A stretch of DNA of 64,000 nucleotides from Mucilaginibacter empetricola. Lineage in GTDB: Bacteria; Bacteroidota; Bacteroidia; Sphingobacteriales; Sphingobacteriaceae. Numbering within the stretch: the stretch's first letter is position 1; each line of letters opens with the position of its first letter. Positions 26,468 to 35,388 of this stretch are shown in pieces. Made by a program: the position numbers and the translations under genes. Where the stretch lies: positions 62,001 to 126,000 of the forward strand of contig NZ_JANUBZ010000006.1 in the NCBI RefSeq assembly GCF_024808665.1, given 5' to 3'. The notes beneath the pieces are model-generated. The model had not been told where the DNA came from. It did not search any database and was given only the letters and a program-made list of their open reading frames with translations.

Positions 26468-29260
26468 TTATTTAGCTGCACCCACGGCCATTTTTGTAAA
26501 ATCGTAATTTATAGTAAGCATAAAATACCGCTTCAGCGTGTTGTAGCTGGTTTGGGTAATCAGGTTACCCTGCGCAACACGACTAAAGCCTGAGCTTTGG
26601 TTAAGTAAGTCGTTTGCCCAAAGCTCCACCGATAAATTATCGTTCTTGAGGAATGTTTTGATGATAAAAGGATTAAAAATAACCTGGCTGAAGCTTTGGT
26701 GAAACGACTCAGTGGCCCCGTTGTACTGGTAGTTACTGTAGGTACCTATCTGGAATTTTCCGGGCAGGTAAATGGTGCCATCCACATCGGCACGGGCGCC
26801 CCAGCCGTTATTATTGATATTAGGTTGTAACGATGTTTGACTAATGGTATAGGTTGGGCCGCCTGATACATAAAAGTTTACCTTTCTGTCTTTATATATT
26901 GAAAAGATAAGCGAGGGATTAAACACGTAGTTTTTCGACATATTAAGCGAATCATTACTGTAATTGTAATAGGTGTTGCCATTAACATTAAGGCCTACAC
27001 CTAAATTAATGCCGCCGAGGTCCTTAAATTTGCGACCAAAATTTAGCCCTCCATTAAAATTAGTGGTCTGTTTGCCTGGTAGGTTGAAATACTCGCTTAC
27101 ACTTTTTCCGGTGTTGAGGTCATAATTAATATGATTGACAATTGGATCAGAGACGAATGAATAAGTGCCATATACACCGAAAAATTGGTCGGTAATTACT
27201 TTGTACGACCGGTACAGCACGTTGAAAGTATTGGTAAAGGACGGTGTTAGCGTTGGGTTGCCAACTATTATATTTAAGGGATCGGTATTGGATGCCACGG
27301 GCTGTAGTTGGTCAAGAGAGGGCTGCGTGGTGGTACCGTTATAAGCAATGCTAAACATTTTTTGCCCCGAAAAATGATACTCAAGCCTTGCCTGCGGCGC
27401 CCAGTCGATAAAAGTTCTGTCAGTTTCATCATTGGTAAATTCATCTATCTGGTGAAAATGGTCGCCGGTTATGCGGGTGCCGAAGTTGAAACTAAGTTTC
27501 CCCTTTTTATAACTCAAAACAGCACCGGCGTGATTCAGAAACTGGTTAAATTCATAATTGCTGCTCAAACTGTCTACAAGTACATTGTAATTGCCTGGAG
27601 ACGATTGGTTAAAAGTATTACGATCGGCGCTTGCAGTATTTACCCCGACGCCATAATTGAGTACCAGTGTAAACGTTTTGGTAAGCGGTTCGGAATAAGT
27701 AAGATTGGTATTAAATATATTGCTTTGCAGGTTGTTGTTTTTAGCCTCGTTGATAGTCTGTGTGCTGTCAATAGCCTGTTGCGGGTTGTAATAATTTATA
27801 TGCGACATTAAAAAACCATTTGCCTGGCTTTGACTATAAGCCTCGCTCACCAGGAATGACAGTGTGCGCCCGGGTTTACGAAATTTTTTGGTATAAAAAG
27901 CGCTCGCGTTAAAGGCCCGCTGATCAGCAATATTGCTCACCTGGCGGGTGCTGTTGTTTACCAGCAAGTTGTTTATGGTATCGGCCGCGCTGTAATTGTC
28001 GTCGGTTACAATATGTTTCAGTGTTCCGTCAATCGATATTTTCAGGTTTGAGCTGGTATCCAGCTTGGTTTGATAAACAAAACTCAGCTTTTGGCGAAAT
28101 ACGGAGTTATGGTAGTTTTTGTCGGAACTGGTGTTTGATACACTGCCGGGGATATTATTTTGCGTAAGCACATCATTGAGCCCATTAATAGTTAGCGAGG
28201 CTATTTTGTAATTGGCGTTTACAGATTGTTTATCATCATCCCACTTGCCATCATAATGTGCGCCTGCCGATTGTGCCAGCGGGAAACCCTGCCCACTGTA
28301 AATTCCCCCGAAAACATCCAGATCGTCCGAACTTTGGGTATTAATGCTGATGCCATTATCGGTAACATCCAATTGGTTGCCTGCGCCATATTTTTGTTCG
28401 TCTTCCCAGCCCAGGCCCACCTTACCATTATTGCCGGTGGTGCCATAAACCGAAAGCTTTTCTTTGTTCTGAAAGGCATTAAGCAGCAGCTGTCCCTGGT
28501 AAATACCTTCGGGACCATCGCCGGCCTGTGCTTTCCCAAAAATGCCCTGTTTCTTGTCTGCCCTCAACTTTACGTTAATGGTTTTTTCTGTTTTACCATC
28601 ATCTACGCCGGTAAAAGCCGCCTGGTCGCTCTTTTTATCGTATAGCTGAATTTTATCTACCATATCGGCCCTTATGTTTCGGGTCACCAATGTGGGGTCG
28701 TCGCCAAAAAACTCTTCTCCGTCAACCAAAACTTTGCTTACCGTTTGGCCCTCGGCGGTAATTTTGCCATCCTTATCAACCGTTATGCCGGGCAGCTGTT
28801 TCAGCAAGTCTTCTACCTTTGCATTGGGTTGAATAACAAAAGCCTTCGCATTAAATTCTGTTGTGTCGCCCTTTATTTTCATTTGGGAGGCGGTTCCCTT
28901 TATCATCACCTCTTTTAACAAGCGCGTTTTCAGCGTCATGCTGATAGATCCAAAATTGTGCAGCTGATTTGCCGAATCCAAACCGAACTCTTCCGTATAG
29001 TCCGCATAATCCGGATAAGACACCAAAAGGATGAATTTTCCTTTTTGAAGGCCCGAAACAGCAAACGAACCATCTTTTTCGGCATACGTAAATTTCATCA
29101 ATACCGAGTCTTTTGCCTGCAGTACGGCAACTGAGGCAGTGCTCAGTTTTACGTGTTCAACGCTATCGGCTATTACACCCTTAATGGTATAACTATTTTG
29201 CGCAAATGCGGAAACAGCAAATAATGCAAAAAACATGAAAAGTAAAATTGTAGGTCTCAT
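26468..29260 (-). CDS. Outer-membrane beta-barrel protein with carboxypeptidase-regulatory-like domain
   Basis: A 930-residue protein with a signal peptide ending in SAFAQ (residue 21). Next come a carboxypeptidase-regulatory-like beta-sandwich (about 25-120), then a plug-like region (KVEDLLKQLPGITVDKDGK and KVLVDGEEFFGDDP). The last ~650 residues consist of alternating amphipathic strands with many Asn/Tyr, ending in an aromatic strand. This is the TonB-receptor-like barrel family that lacks a typical TonB box and pairs with GLPGLI proteins. Its ligand is unknown. It is first in the two-gene operon. Confidence 0.9.
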   Translation of the reverse strand: MRPTILLFMFFALFAVSAFAQNSYTIKGVIADSVEHVKLSTASVAVLQAKDSVLMKFTYAEKDGSFAVSGLQKGKFILLVSYPDYADYTEEFGLDSANQLHNFGSISMTLKTRLLKEVMIKGTASQMKIKGDTTEFNAKAFVIQPNAKVEDLLKQLPGITVDKDGKITAEGQTVSKVLVDGEEFFGDDPTLVTRNIRADMVDKIQLYDKKSDQAAFTGVDDGKTEKTINVKLRADKKQGIFGKAQAGDGPEGIYQGQLLLNAFQNKEKLSVYGTTGNNGKVGLGWEDEQKYGAGNQLDVTDNGISINTQSSDDLDVFGGIYSGQGFPLAQSAGAHYDGKWDDDKQSVNANYKIASLTINGLNDVLTQNNIPGSVSNTSSDKNYHNSVFRQKLSFVYQTKLDTSSNLKISIDGTLKHIVTDDNYSAADTINNLLVNNSTRQVSNIADQRAFNASAFYTKKFRKPGRTLSFLVSEAYSQSQANGFLMSHINYYNPQQAIDSTQTINEAKNNNLQSNIFNTNLTYSEPLTKTFTLVLNYGVGVNTASADRNTFNQSSPGNYNVLVDSLSSNYEFNQFLNHAGAVLSYKKGKLSFNFGTRITGDHFHQIDEFTNDETDRTFIDWAPQARLEYHFSGQKMFSIAYNGTTTQPSLDQLQPVASNTDPLNIIVGNPTLTPSFTNTFNVLYRSYKVITDQFFGVYGTYSFVSDPIVNHINYDLNTGKSVSEYFNLPGKQTTNFNGGLNFGRKFKDLGGINLGVGLNVNGNTYYNYSNDSLNMSKNYVFNPSLIFSIYKDRKVNFYVSGGPTYTISQTSLQPNINNNGWGARADVDGTIYLPGKFQIGTYSNYQYNGATESFHQSFSQVIFNPFIIKTFLKNDNLSVELWANDLLNQSSGFSRVAQGNLITQTSYNTLKRYFMLTINYDFTKMAVGAAK

Positions 29261-29439
29261 TAGGTTGATCAGTCGCTCTAAGATATAACTAAATATTTAG
29301 TAATAAAAGTGCTGTATTTGTTAAATTGTGTTAATTAGGTTGGATAACTCGGTCTGTGCTATAGACTCCGAATAGGATATAAACGTTGCACGGGACGGAT
29401 AATTTAGTGGGTTGATTTTGAAGTTTATTAGTATTCCTC

Positions 29440-29559
29440 CGTTAGTCCGGATTTATAATCCTGGACTCAATATATGTGGATTTGTAATCCACGGAAAAGA
29501 TTTGCTTGGGGATTGCAAATCCCTGGTTTTTTAGTCCGGGATTATAAATCCGGACTAAC
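29440..29559. repeat. Four-hairpin palindromic element, copy 3
   Basis: It is nearly the same as copy 1 in its outer hairpins (GTTAGTCCGGATTTATAATC at the left end). Inner hairpins GTGGATT/AATCCAC and GGGATT/AATCCC are intact. A T-run follows the right end, so transcription entering from the left might stop here. Confidence 0.9.
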
Positions 29560-29651
29560 TTTTTTTTAATTTAAGCGGGACGCTTAAATGTTGTGCATCC
29601 AAGCAACATACTTGGACGGGCGGGTGGGGAGAAATTGGGAGCAGATAATTG

Positions 29652-29683
29652 ATTAGTCTGGGATGCAAACATCCGGACTAACG
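29652..29683. repeat. Solo hairpin of the four-hairpin family
   Basis: ATTAGTCTGGGATG, a 4-nt spacer and CATCCGGACTAACG form a single hairpin with the ends of the larger element but none of its interior. It uses the GGATG/CATCC variant seen in copy 2. It lies 93 bp from copy 3. Confidence 0.75.
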
Positions 29684-29697
29684 GCCTAAAAACATCA

Positions 29698-30834
29698 TCA
29701 TTGAAGAGTTTGTAGAATTCTTGTTTTTAATTTTTCTTCAATATATCCAAATGACGTAAAATCATAACCACGAACGGAACCCTCATAAAAGTTTAGTTGT
29801 CTTGGTTTATTGTTAGTAGGTTGTCCGAAACTAGAAAATATAAATCCATTTTGTTTTACTGGGTTTTCAATCAATTCTTCAATCTCCAATGAAGTTGGTG
29901 CCGTTATTTGAAATATGCTGCGTAAAGCAGGGCAAAAACCTTCGTGCGAAATTTGCTTGACGGGGAAAACATAGTTATAAGCAGGTACATTTACTAATTT
30001 TGAATAATCGACTTTCGTAGACGAATATTTTATTCCGTCGAGTTTTGAATCATCTTTAATGAATTGTAAGAGTAGTTGCGGGATAATATATTCTGGTTTA
30101 AAGACAGACTTAGCGCTATTTACACAAATACTGCAAGCCAAAGTTAAAGGGAACAAAGTAATATAAAACAACATCTGTATAAGATCATCTAATAATTCCC
30201 CATCACATATACTTGCAAGAAAATCTTCGGATCGTTGGATGCTGATGACATTTAGTTTTTTAGAATTAGAGAGACAACTGAAACTGAGATCTCTAAAACG
30301 ATAGCGATTAAATTCTTCCCAGCATAGATAGGTTGAATCGCCAACATATAACGCGGGTAATCCGGGGATGCTATATCTATTTGTAGAAACGATATTTCGC
30401 AATTGAAAGGGAACATGAAACATATCTTCCGTTCTAAACGGTTGATCCTGAATTATTCTTGCTCGGAAGAAGGTGTTGTTTGAATCAAGTTCTATAACAG
30501 GCTTAATATCACTATATAAAACATCTTTCAAAGCATCATTAAATTTTGTCGTCGCCGTTAATATCTTTCCTTCGAAATAGTCAAGAATAGCATTGTTTAT
30601 GCCTTCCGAAAGAAGTTCAATATGTAATAAAATCTTTGGTTCTTTAACGTCTTCTAAGATTGGCAATTTGTTAACTATTGGCCTTAAATTGTTCTTATAG
30701 AATGAAACGTACTCACTTAGTTTGCTTTCTAAAAAAGCTGGGAAATAATCTGATTGCGATTGGCGCTTAGGTATAGAATAGATAGGATCACTCAAAAGAT
30801 TTTGGAGGTCAGCGAATATTTTCTTATAATTCAT
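29698..30834 (-). CDS. RES domain-containing protein
   Basis: A 378-residue protein. The N-terminal ~115 residues are helical and unassigned. From residue 122 the RES pattern follows: FFRARI with R124, FHVPFQLR, RYSIPGLPALYVGDS, CWEEF with E173/E174, then IIPQLLLQFIKDD and DGIKYSS with S271/S272. RES domains include toxins that degrade NAD+. The conserved Arg, Glu and Ser are present, so activity is possible. No Xre-type antitoxin is encoded next to it. The gene is AT-rich and flanked on both sides by dispersed repeats, which suggests transfer. The role as toxin or defence effector is inference. Confidence 0.8.
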   Translation of the reverse strand: MNYKKIFADLQNLLSDPIYSIPKRQSQSDYFPAFLESKLSEYVSFYKNNLRPIVNKLPILEDVKEPKILLHIELLSEGINNAILDYFEGKILTATTKFNDALKDVLYSDIKPVIELDSNNTFFRARIIQDQPFRTEDMFHVPFQLRNIVSTNRYSIPGLPALYVGDSTYLCWEEFNRYRFRDLSFSCLSNSKKLNVISIQRSEDFLASICDGELLDDLIQMLFYITLFPLTLACSICVNSAKSVFKPEYIIPQLLLQFIKDDSKLDGIKYSSTKVDYSKLVNVPAYNYVFPVKQISHEGFCPALRSIFQITAPTSLEIEELIENPVKQNGFIFSSFGQPTNNKPRQLNFYEGSVRGYDFTSFGYIEEKLKTRILQTLQ

Positions 30835-30948
30835 GAAAGAGTTAATATCTTGAATGTTGTGATTAGGTTATTGGCGTTATAAATTTATTGACTTACAAAG
30901 GAATATGCAAATTAAATAGGGGGTATAGTATTTAATTAATCCTTCACT

Positions 30949-31012
30949 GGTTGAAGCTTATAGCTTCGACCTAAAATATAATAAGCTTTCAGCTTAATGC
31001 TAAAAAGCTAGT
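30949..31012. repeat. Two-hairpin repeat (AAGCTTCGAC family), copy B
   Basis: GGTTGAAGC/GCTTCGACC forms the first hairpin and TAAGCT-TTC-AGCTTA the second, followed by AAAAGCTAGT. Copy A is at 22562-22629. The first stem has changed on one side to a G-T pair and still folds. The surrounding 30835-31133 contains no gene. Confidence 0.75.
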
Positions 31013-31133
31013 ACACTCACATACGTTTTTCTATTTTGCAAGCAGGATGCTTACCACATTTTAAGACTATTTACACTATCGCTAAAGTTAGGCCAGTTTT
31101 GGTTAAGTTATACATACAACCGCCAGCGTCCCC

Positions 31134-31532
31134 CTAATCCTTCCCATCTTTCCTTGCGAAAGTTGGTTTCATTCGGGTTTCGTAAGCAATATGTTCCTTC
31201 CCCCAGTCACAAAGCTGGTGCAATACGTTGGTTAAGGCCAGGCCGCTGGGTGTGATGTGGTATTCTACTTTGAGGGGTACCTGGTTGAAAATCTCTTTTC
31301 CTATCAGTTTTGACTTCACTAATTCATTGAGAACTGATGATAATACATTGTCTGAAATGCCATCCAGGCATTCCTTTAAATTCGAGAACCGCGAAACATC
31401 CTGTTTAATAAGTACCAGCACTTCTGATACCCATCTTTTGCCAATAATCTTTAATACTTTATTTAAAGTACATCTTTCTTCCAGGAAAAATTCATTCAGG
31501 GTGTTTGTTGAATTAAACTTTCTTTCACTCAT
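31134..31532 (-). CDS. HxlR family transcriptional regulator
   Basis: A 132-residue winged-helix protein. The conserved start CTLNKVLKIIGKRWVSEVLVLI, then FSNLKECLDGISDNVLSSVLNEL and the wing VEYHITPSGLAL match HxlR/MarR-like regulators. These often sense redox or aldehyde stress, sometimes through the N-terminal cysteine (here C16). It is divergent from the oxidoreductase at 31637 with 104 bp between, so it probably controls that gene. Confidence 0.92.
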   Translation of the reverse strand: MSERKFNSTNTLNEFFLEERCTLNKVLKIIGKRWVSEVLVLIKQDVSRFSNLKECLDGISDNVLSSVLNELVKSKLIGKEIFNQVPLKVEYHITPSGLALTNVLHQLCDWGKEHIAYETRMKPTFARKDGKD

Positions 31533-31636
31533 ACTCCTTTTTTTATTAGTAACTCACAATGGGCGCGATTGGAACCGTGCCTGCTTTAAAGCGATAGTTT
31601 TGTGGCTTAAAGTTATTTAATAAACGGACATATTTT

Positions 31637-32656
31637 ATGCAGTATAAAACATATCAAATTACAGAAAGCTACAGCGTGGCCGGACTGAATTTAGTAAAAA
31701 AGGATCAGCCCAAACTGGGGCCAAACGAAGTATTAATTAAAATGAAGGCCTGGTCGCTGAATTACCGGGATCTTTTGGTGATAAAGGGCATTGACGCCTG
31801 GAAGCCTCCTGTTGGACGAATCCCGGTTTCTGATGGTGTTGGCGTTATTGTGGAAACAGGAAGTGAAGTAACAAGCTTGGTTGTAGATGACAGGGTTGCC
31901 GGACTTTTCTTTCCAAACTGGATTGATGGGAAAATGACAGATGCAAAGCTGACAAATCCACTGGGTGGTAAAGTACGGGATGGACTGCTACAGGAATATG
32001 TGGTACTAAATGAAAATGAACTGATCAAAGTTCCGGCTTTTTTAACTGACGTGGAGGCGGCTACACTTCCGTGTGCAGCGCTCACCGCCTGGCACGGTTT
32101 AATGGAAAAAGGCCAAATACAACCGGGCAATATCGTCCTTATCCAGGGGACAGGTGGGGTTTCGCTGTTTTCTGTTCAGTTTGCATTGATGGCTGGGGCA
32201 GAAGTTATTTTGCTATCGGGCAGCGATGAGAAGTTACAAATGGTCGGGCAAATGGGTGTCAATCACTTGATCAATTACAAACGTTTCCCTAATTGGGAAG
32301 ATAGGATTATGGATATAACCAATGGCCTTGGTGTTGATCATGTAGTAGAAGTAGTGGGAGGCGATCATATTAATAAATCTATTGATGCAGTAGCTTTGGA
32401 TGGTACGATCTCTATAATTGGCTTAATTAATGGATTTAAGGGGAATATCAATACAGCAAAAATTATGAGCAGGCAAGTAAAACTGCAGGGCATTAATGTC
32501 GGTTCGAAAGAAATGTTTAACAGGATGAATAAGGCGCTGGAAATATATAATATACGCCCGGTGATAGACAAAGTATTTGCCTTTGAGGAAGCAAAAGAAG
32601 CCTTGACCTTATTAGAAAGCGCATCACATTTTGGAAAGCTTTGTATCAGTGTTTAA
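31637..32656 (+). CDS. NAD(P)H-dependent quinone-oxidoreductase-like MDR enzyme
   Basis: A 339-residue medium-chain dehydrogenase/reductase. The N-terminal GroES-like domain has KAWSLNYRDLLVIKG, the N-Y-R-D form typical of zinc-independent quinone/enone reductases. The Rossmann glycine motif is GTGGVSLFSVQFALMAGAEV (about 170-190). It reduces an activated carbonyl or quinone; the substrate is unknown. Divergence from an HxlR regulator suggests induction by an electrophile or redox cue. Confidence 0.88.
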   Translation: MQYKTYQITESYSVAGLNLVKKDQPKLGPNEVLIKMKAWSLNYRDLLVIKGIDAWKPPVGRIPVSDGVGVIVETGSEVTSLVVDDRVAGLFFPNWIDGKMTDAKLTNPLGGKVRDGLLQEYVVLNENELIKVPAFLTDVEAATLPCAALTAWHGLMEKGQIQPGNIVLIQGTGGVSLFSVQFALMAGAEVILLSGSDEKLQMVGQMGVNHLINYKRFPNWEDRIMDITNGLGVDHVVEVVGGDHINKSIDAVALDGTISIIGLINGFKGNINTAKIMSRQVKLQGINVGSKEMFNRMNKALEIYNIRPVIDKVFAFEEAKEALTLLESASHFGKLCISV

Positions 32657-33011
32657 ATGATGATTTACAGCTACCGATTGCGTGGCATGTAGCTTATATC
32701 TGGCAACAATAGTCCCATTTATGAAACACGATTTTCGCTAAAATTGACCGGTTTTGTATTTTTTTGTCCCAGCTTTTCTCATATTTCGCGTAATGTGTTG
32801 ATTGATAGTATGCACTGTTTCGCTGTATCAAGTCGTTTCTTTTGATTCATATTCTTTTTGGGACGGTACGACTTCAGTCCACAACCAACTGTCGTTCTTT
32901 TTTTAATTGTTTATTTAACAATTAAAAAAAATACTTACATTCGGATTCCATAAGTCGTAAAGTTTACTATAAACCAATTTTTTATCTGTCGGAACAAAAC
33001 ACAAACTAAAA
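32657..33011. promoter_or_regulatory. Upstream region of GH51 gene with palindromes
   Basis: No gene is present. A perfect inverted repeat lies at 32898-32930: 14-bp arms TTTTTTAATTGTT/AACAATTAAAAAA-like with a 5-nt spacer. The words TACGACTT (32867-32874) and AAGTCGTA (32952-32959) form a spaced inverted pair, and AAGTCGT recurs at 32830. These could be operators for the glycosidase gene; a T-rich terminator is an alternative for the first. Confidence 0.45.
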
Positions 33012-34553
33012 ATGAAATTAAGTACCTGTTTAACGCTGTTTTTCTTTGGCCTAACCGCCTCAATTTGTAACGCACAAACAACCATTCAATTACATTCCGG
33101 CGACGGCAGTAAGAATCCGGTAATCAGCAAATACATTTACAGTCATTTTGCCGAGCACCTGGGGAACGGTATTTATGGTGGATTTTATGTTGGCGACACT
33201 TCAACAATCCCGAACACCAATGGCGTAAGGAATGACGTAATTGCCGCGCTCAGAAAAATGAAGATCCCCGCACTGCGCTGGCCGGGCGGATGCTTTGCCG
33301 ATACCTATCATTGGAAAGACGGCATCGGCCCAAAAGATAAAAGACCCGAGATAGTAAATAAATGGTGGGGCGGCGTTACCGAAGATAATAGCTTTGGTAC
33401 CCATGAGTTTTTAAATATGTGCGAATTGCTTGGCGCAGAGCCCTATATCTCAGGCAACGTAGGCAGCGGCACCGTACAGGAACTGGCCGACTGGGTGCAA
33501 TATATAAGCTCTGACAATAAAAACCCGATGTCGGCATTGAGGAAAGAAAACGGCCGTGATAAGCCATGGAACGTGAGCTTTTGGGGAGTAGGCAACGAGG
33601 CCTGGGGCTGCGGAGGCAATATGACCGCCGACTATTATGCCAATGAGTTCAGAAAATATTCAACCTTTATGGCAAACAGTGGTGGTAAAATATTCCGCAT
33701 AGCATCCGGCGCCAGCGACGCCGATTATAACTGGACCGAAACCCTGATGAAAAATATCCCCCATAATTTAATTGAAGGCGTTGCGCTACACCATTATGCC
33801 ATTATTGACTGGGGTAACAAAGGCCCGGCCATCAACTTTACCGAAAAACAATATTTCCAGATCATGCAATCTGCCATGCGGATGGAAGAGCTGGTAACCA
33901 AGCATTCGGCCATTATGGATAAATATGATCCTAATAAAAAAATAGCCCTGGTAGTCGACGAGTGGGGAGGCTGGTACGATGTCGAAGCAGGAACCAATCC
34001 TGGCTTTCTATATCAGCAAAACACCATCCGCGATGCCATGATTGCCGGTACTACTTTAAATACTTTTAATAACCACAGCGATAGGGTACGCATGGCCAAC
34101 CTGGCACAGTGTATTAATGTTTTACAGGCGGTTATCCTCACCGATAAGGCAAAAATGATACTCACGCCTACGTATTATGTGATGGAAATGTATAACGTGC
34201 ATCAGGATGCTACTTTAATTCCCTTAACAATAAAAACAGACGATTATACTTTAGGTACCGATAAGTTGCCTGCAATTTCAGCATCGGCCTCAAAAGATAA
34301 AGCAGGGGTTGTACATATCTCGCTGGTGAATATTAATCCCAATAAGGCAGAGCAAATCACCATAAATTTAGGCGATATCAAACCCGCACAAATCACAGGG
34401 CGGATACTAACATCGGCTAAATTGCAGGACTACAATTCATTTACCGATCCTGATAAAATAAAGCCTGCACCATTTAAAGGCGCCGCGCTAAAAAATGGCG
34501 ATCTGAATATTACTATGCCTGCTGCTTCGGTTGTTGTGCTCGCGTTAAACTAA
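33012..34553 (+). CDS. GH51 alpha-L-arabinofuranosidase, secreted
   Basis: A 513-residue enzyme with a signal peptide ending near ICNAQ (residue 22). The TIM barrel carries the acid/base Glu196 in GVGNEAWGCGG and the nucleophile Glu317 in VVDEWGGWYD; ALRWPGGCFADTYHW (about 87-101) is the usual GH51 substrate loop. A C-terminal beta-sandwich follows. It releases arabinofuranose from arabinan or arabinoxylan side chains. It is convergent with the Nudix regulator gene, overlapping its 3' end by 9 bp. Confidence 0.94.
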   Translation: MKLSTCLTLFFFGLTASICNAQTTIQLHSGDGSKNPVISKYIYSHFAEHLGNGIYGGFYVGDTSTIPNTNGVRNDVIAALRKMKIPALRWPGGCFADTYHWKDGIGPKDKRPEIVNKWWGGVTEDNSFGTHEFLNMCELLGAEPYISGNVGSGTVQELADWVQYISSDNKNPMSALRKENGRDKPWNVSFWGVGNEAWGCGGNMTADYYANEFRKYSTFMANSGGKIFRIASGASDADYNWTETLMKNIPHNLIEGVALHHYAIIDWGNKGPAINFTEKQYFQIMQSAMRMEELVTKHSAIMDKYDPNKKIALVVDEWGGWYDVEAGTNPGFLYQQNTIRDAMIAGTTLNTFNNHSDRVRMANLAQCINVLQAVILTDKAKMILTPTYYVMEMYNVHQDATLIPLTIKTDDYTLGTDKLPAISASASKDKAGVVHISLVNINPNKAEQITINLGDIKPAQITGRILTSAKLQDYNSFTDPDKIKPAPFKGAALKNGDLNITMPAASVVVLALN

Positions 34554-35327
34554 TACCAAGCCCTCTTTGAGGGCTTTTTCATAAACTTCATCATTAAAAG
34601 CGTAAAAGGTTGGCGAGCGGTGCGCGCCAATTTTTCGCTTTTCATCAAGTTTGGAAATGAGGTTTAAGGCGATCAGTTTATTGGGGAAGTTGGTGGCATT
34701 TAATGTTTTGCCTGATAGTACTTCATAAAGTGTCTTGATCTCCTTAAGCGTAAATTTGGGCTGCAAAAGGTTTTTTCCTATCGGAAAATGGTACAGATCA
34801 ATCCGCATGCTGAATAATGCGTCAGCTGCAATCTCGTTATGATCAAACGCCAGGTCGGGCAAATCATCAACCGGGAACCAGCGGCACTCACTGGAAATGA
34901 AATCTCCTTTTGGCGTGGCATTTACAATATCTGTAATGGCATAAAAGCCAATAGATACCGTTTCGCCGGATAGCCAGCTTTCGCTGATCAGCTTTATGCC
35001 GGTAAGTTCAAAAAATTTATCCTGGTCAAACCACGCTTGTGTGGCGTTTCGGCCGGGCTTACTGAAAGCCTTAAATTGTTTTAGAAACAGGCCCTTAAGG
35101 CCGGTGCGTTCTTCTGTGATTCTGGCAGCAGCATCATCCAGACTTTCGGTTTGTTTAAAATATCCGCCGGGCAGGCACCACTTGGTTATTATTTTATTTT
35201 TCACCAGCAAGAGCTTTAACTCTCCTTCGTGGTAGCCAAATATCGCGCAATCCAGCGTTAGGTTAGGACGGTATTCCTTATATCCTTCATTAAAAAAATA
35301 GCGAATCTCTTCCAGTTCTTCCATCAA
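34545..35327 (-). CDS. Nudix-family transcriptional regulator (AraR/NrtR-like)
   Basis: A 260-residue protein with an N-terminal Nudix domain (about 20-150) and a C-terminal winged helix (about 165-245, IGKNLLQPKFTLKEIKTLYEVL). The Nudix box reads GGYFKQTE...RITEERTGL: where hydrolases have REUxEE, this has RITEER, so metal-binding glutamates are altered. A lost hydrolase site plus a winged helix is typical of the NrtR type; in Bacteroides a member called AraR responds to L-arabinose. The flanking GH51 and GH3 genes fit an arabinose role. Two identical palindromes lie just upstream of its start (35345-35363 and 35389-35407). Confidence 0.87.
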   Translation of the reverse strand: MMEELEEIRYFFNEGYKEYRPNLTLDCAIFGYHEGELKLLLVKNKIITKWCLPGGYFKQTESLDDAAARITEERTGLKGLFLKQFKAFSKPGRNATQAWFDQDKFFELTGIKLISESWLSGETVSIGFYAITDIVNATPKGDFISSECRWFPVDDLPDLAFDHNEIAADALFSMRIDLYHFPIGKNLLQPKFTLKEIKTLYEVLSGKTLNATNFPNKLIALNLISKLDEKRKIGAHRSPTFYAFNDEVYEKALKEGLVLV

Positions 35328-35344
35328 AACAAGTCAAAAAATTA

Positions 35345-35363
35345 TTTATTAATTTTTAATAAA
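35345..35363. promoter_or_regulatory. Candidate operator 1 (TTTATTA-N5-TAATAAA)
   Basis: A perfect 7-bp inverted repeat with spacer ATTTT lies 18 bp upstream of the Nudix regulator start. The same half-sites and spacing recur 44 bp away. The position suits autoregulation. Confidence 0.6.
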
Positions 35364-35388
35364 AGTACAAATACTTTATATACCTTCA

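Larger units (their letters stand above)
29261..29697. other. Intergenic stretch with repeats, no gene
   Basis: The region holds the barrel-gene promoter (29261 to about 29340), the four-hairpin element copy 3 (29440-29559), and a solo hairpin of the same family (29652-29683). No other coding frame is convincing. Confidence 0.7.

Noticed and set aside
27308..27811. Long open frame on the plus strand inside the barrel gene
   Set aside because: It is antisense to a well-supported outer-membrane barrel gene and has no recognisable domain or signal.
21619..29683. CRISPR array
   Set aside because: Repeats are about 4 kb apart, themselves palindromic chains, with no regular spacers and no cas genes.
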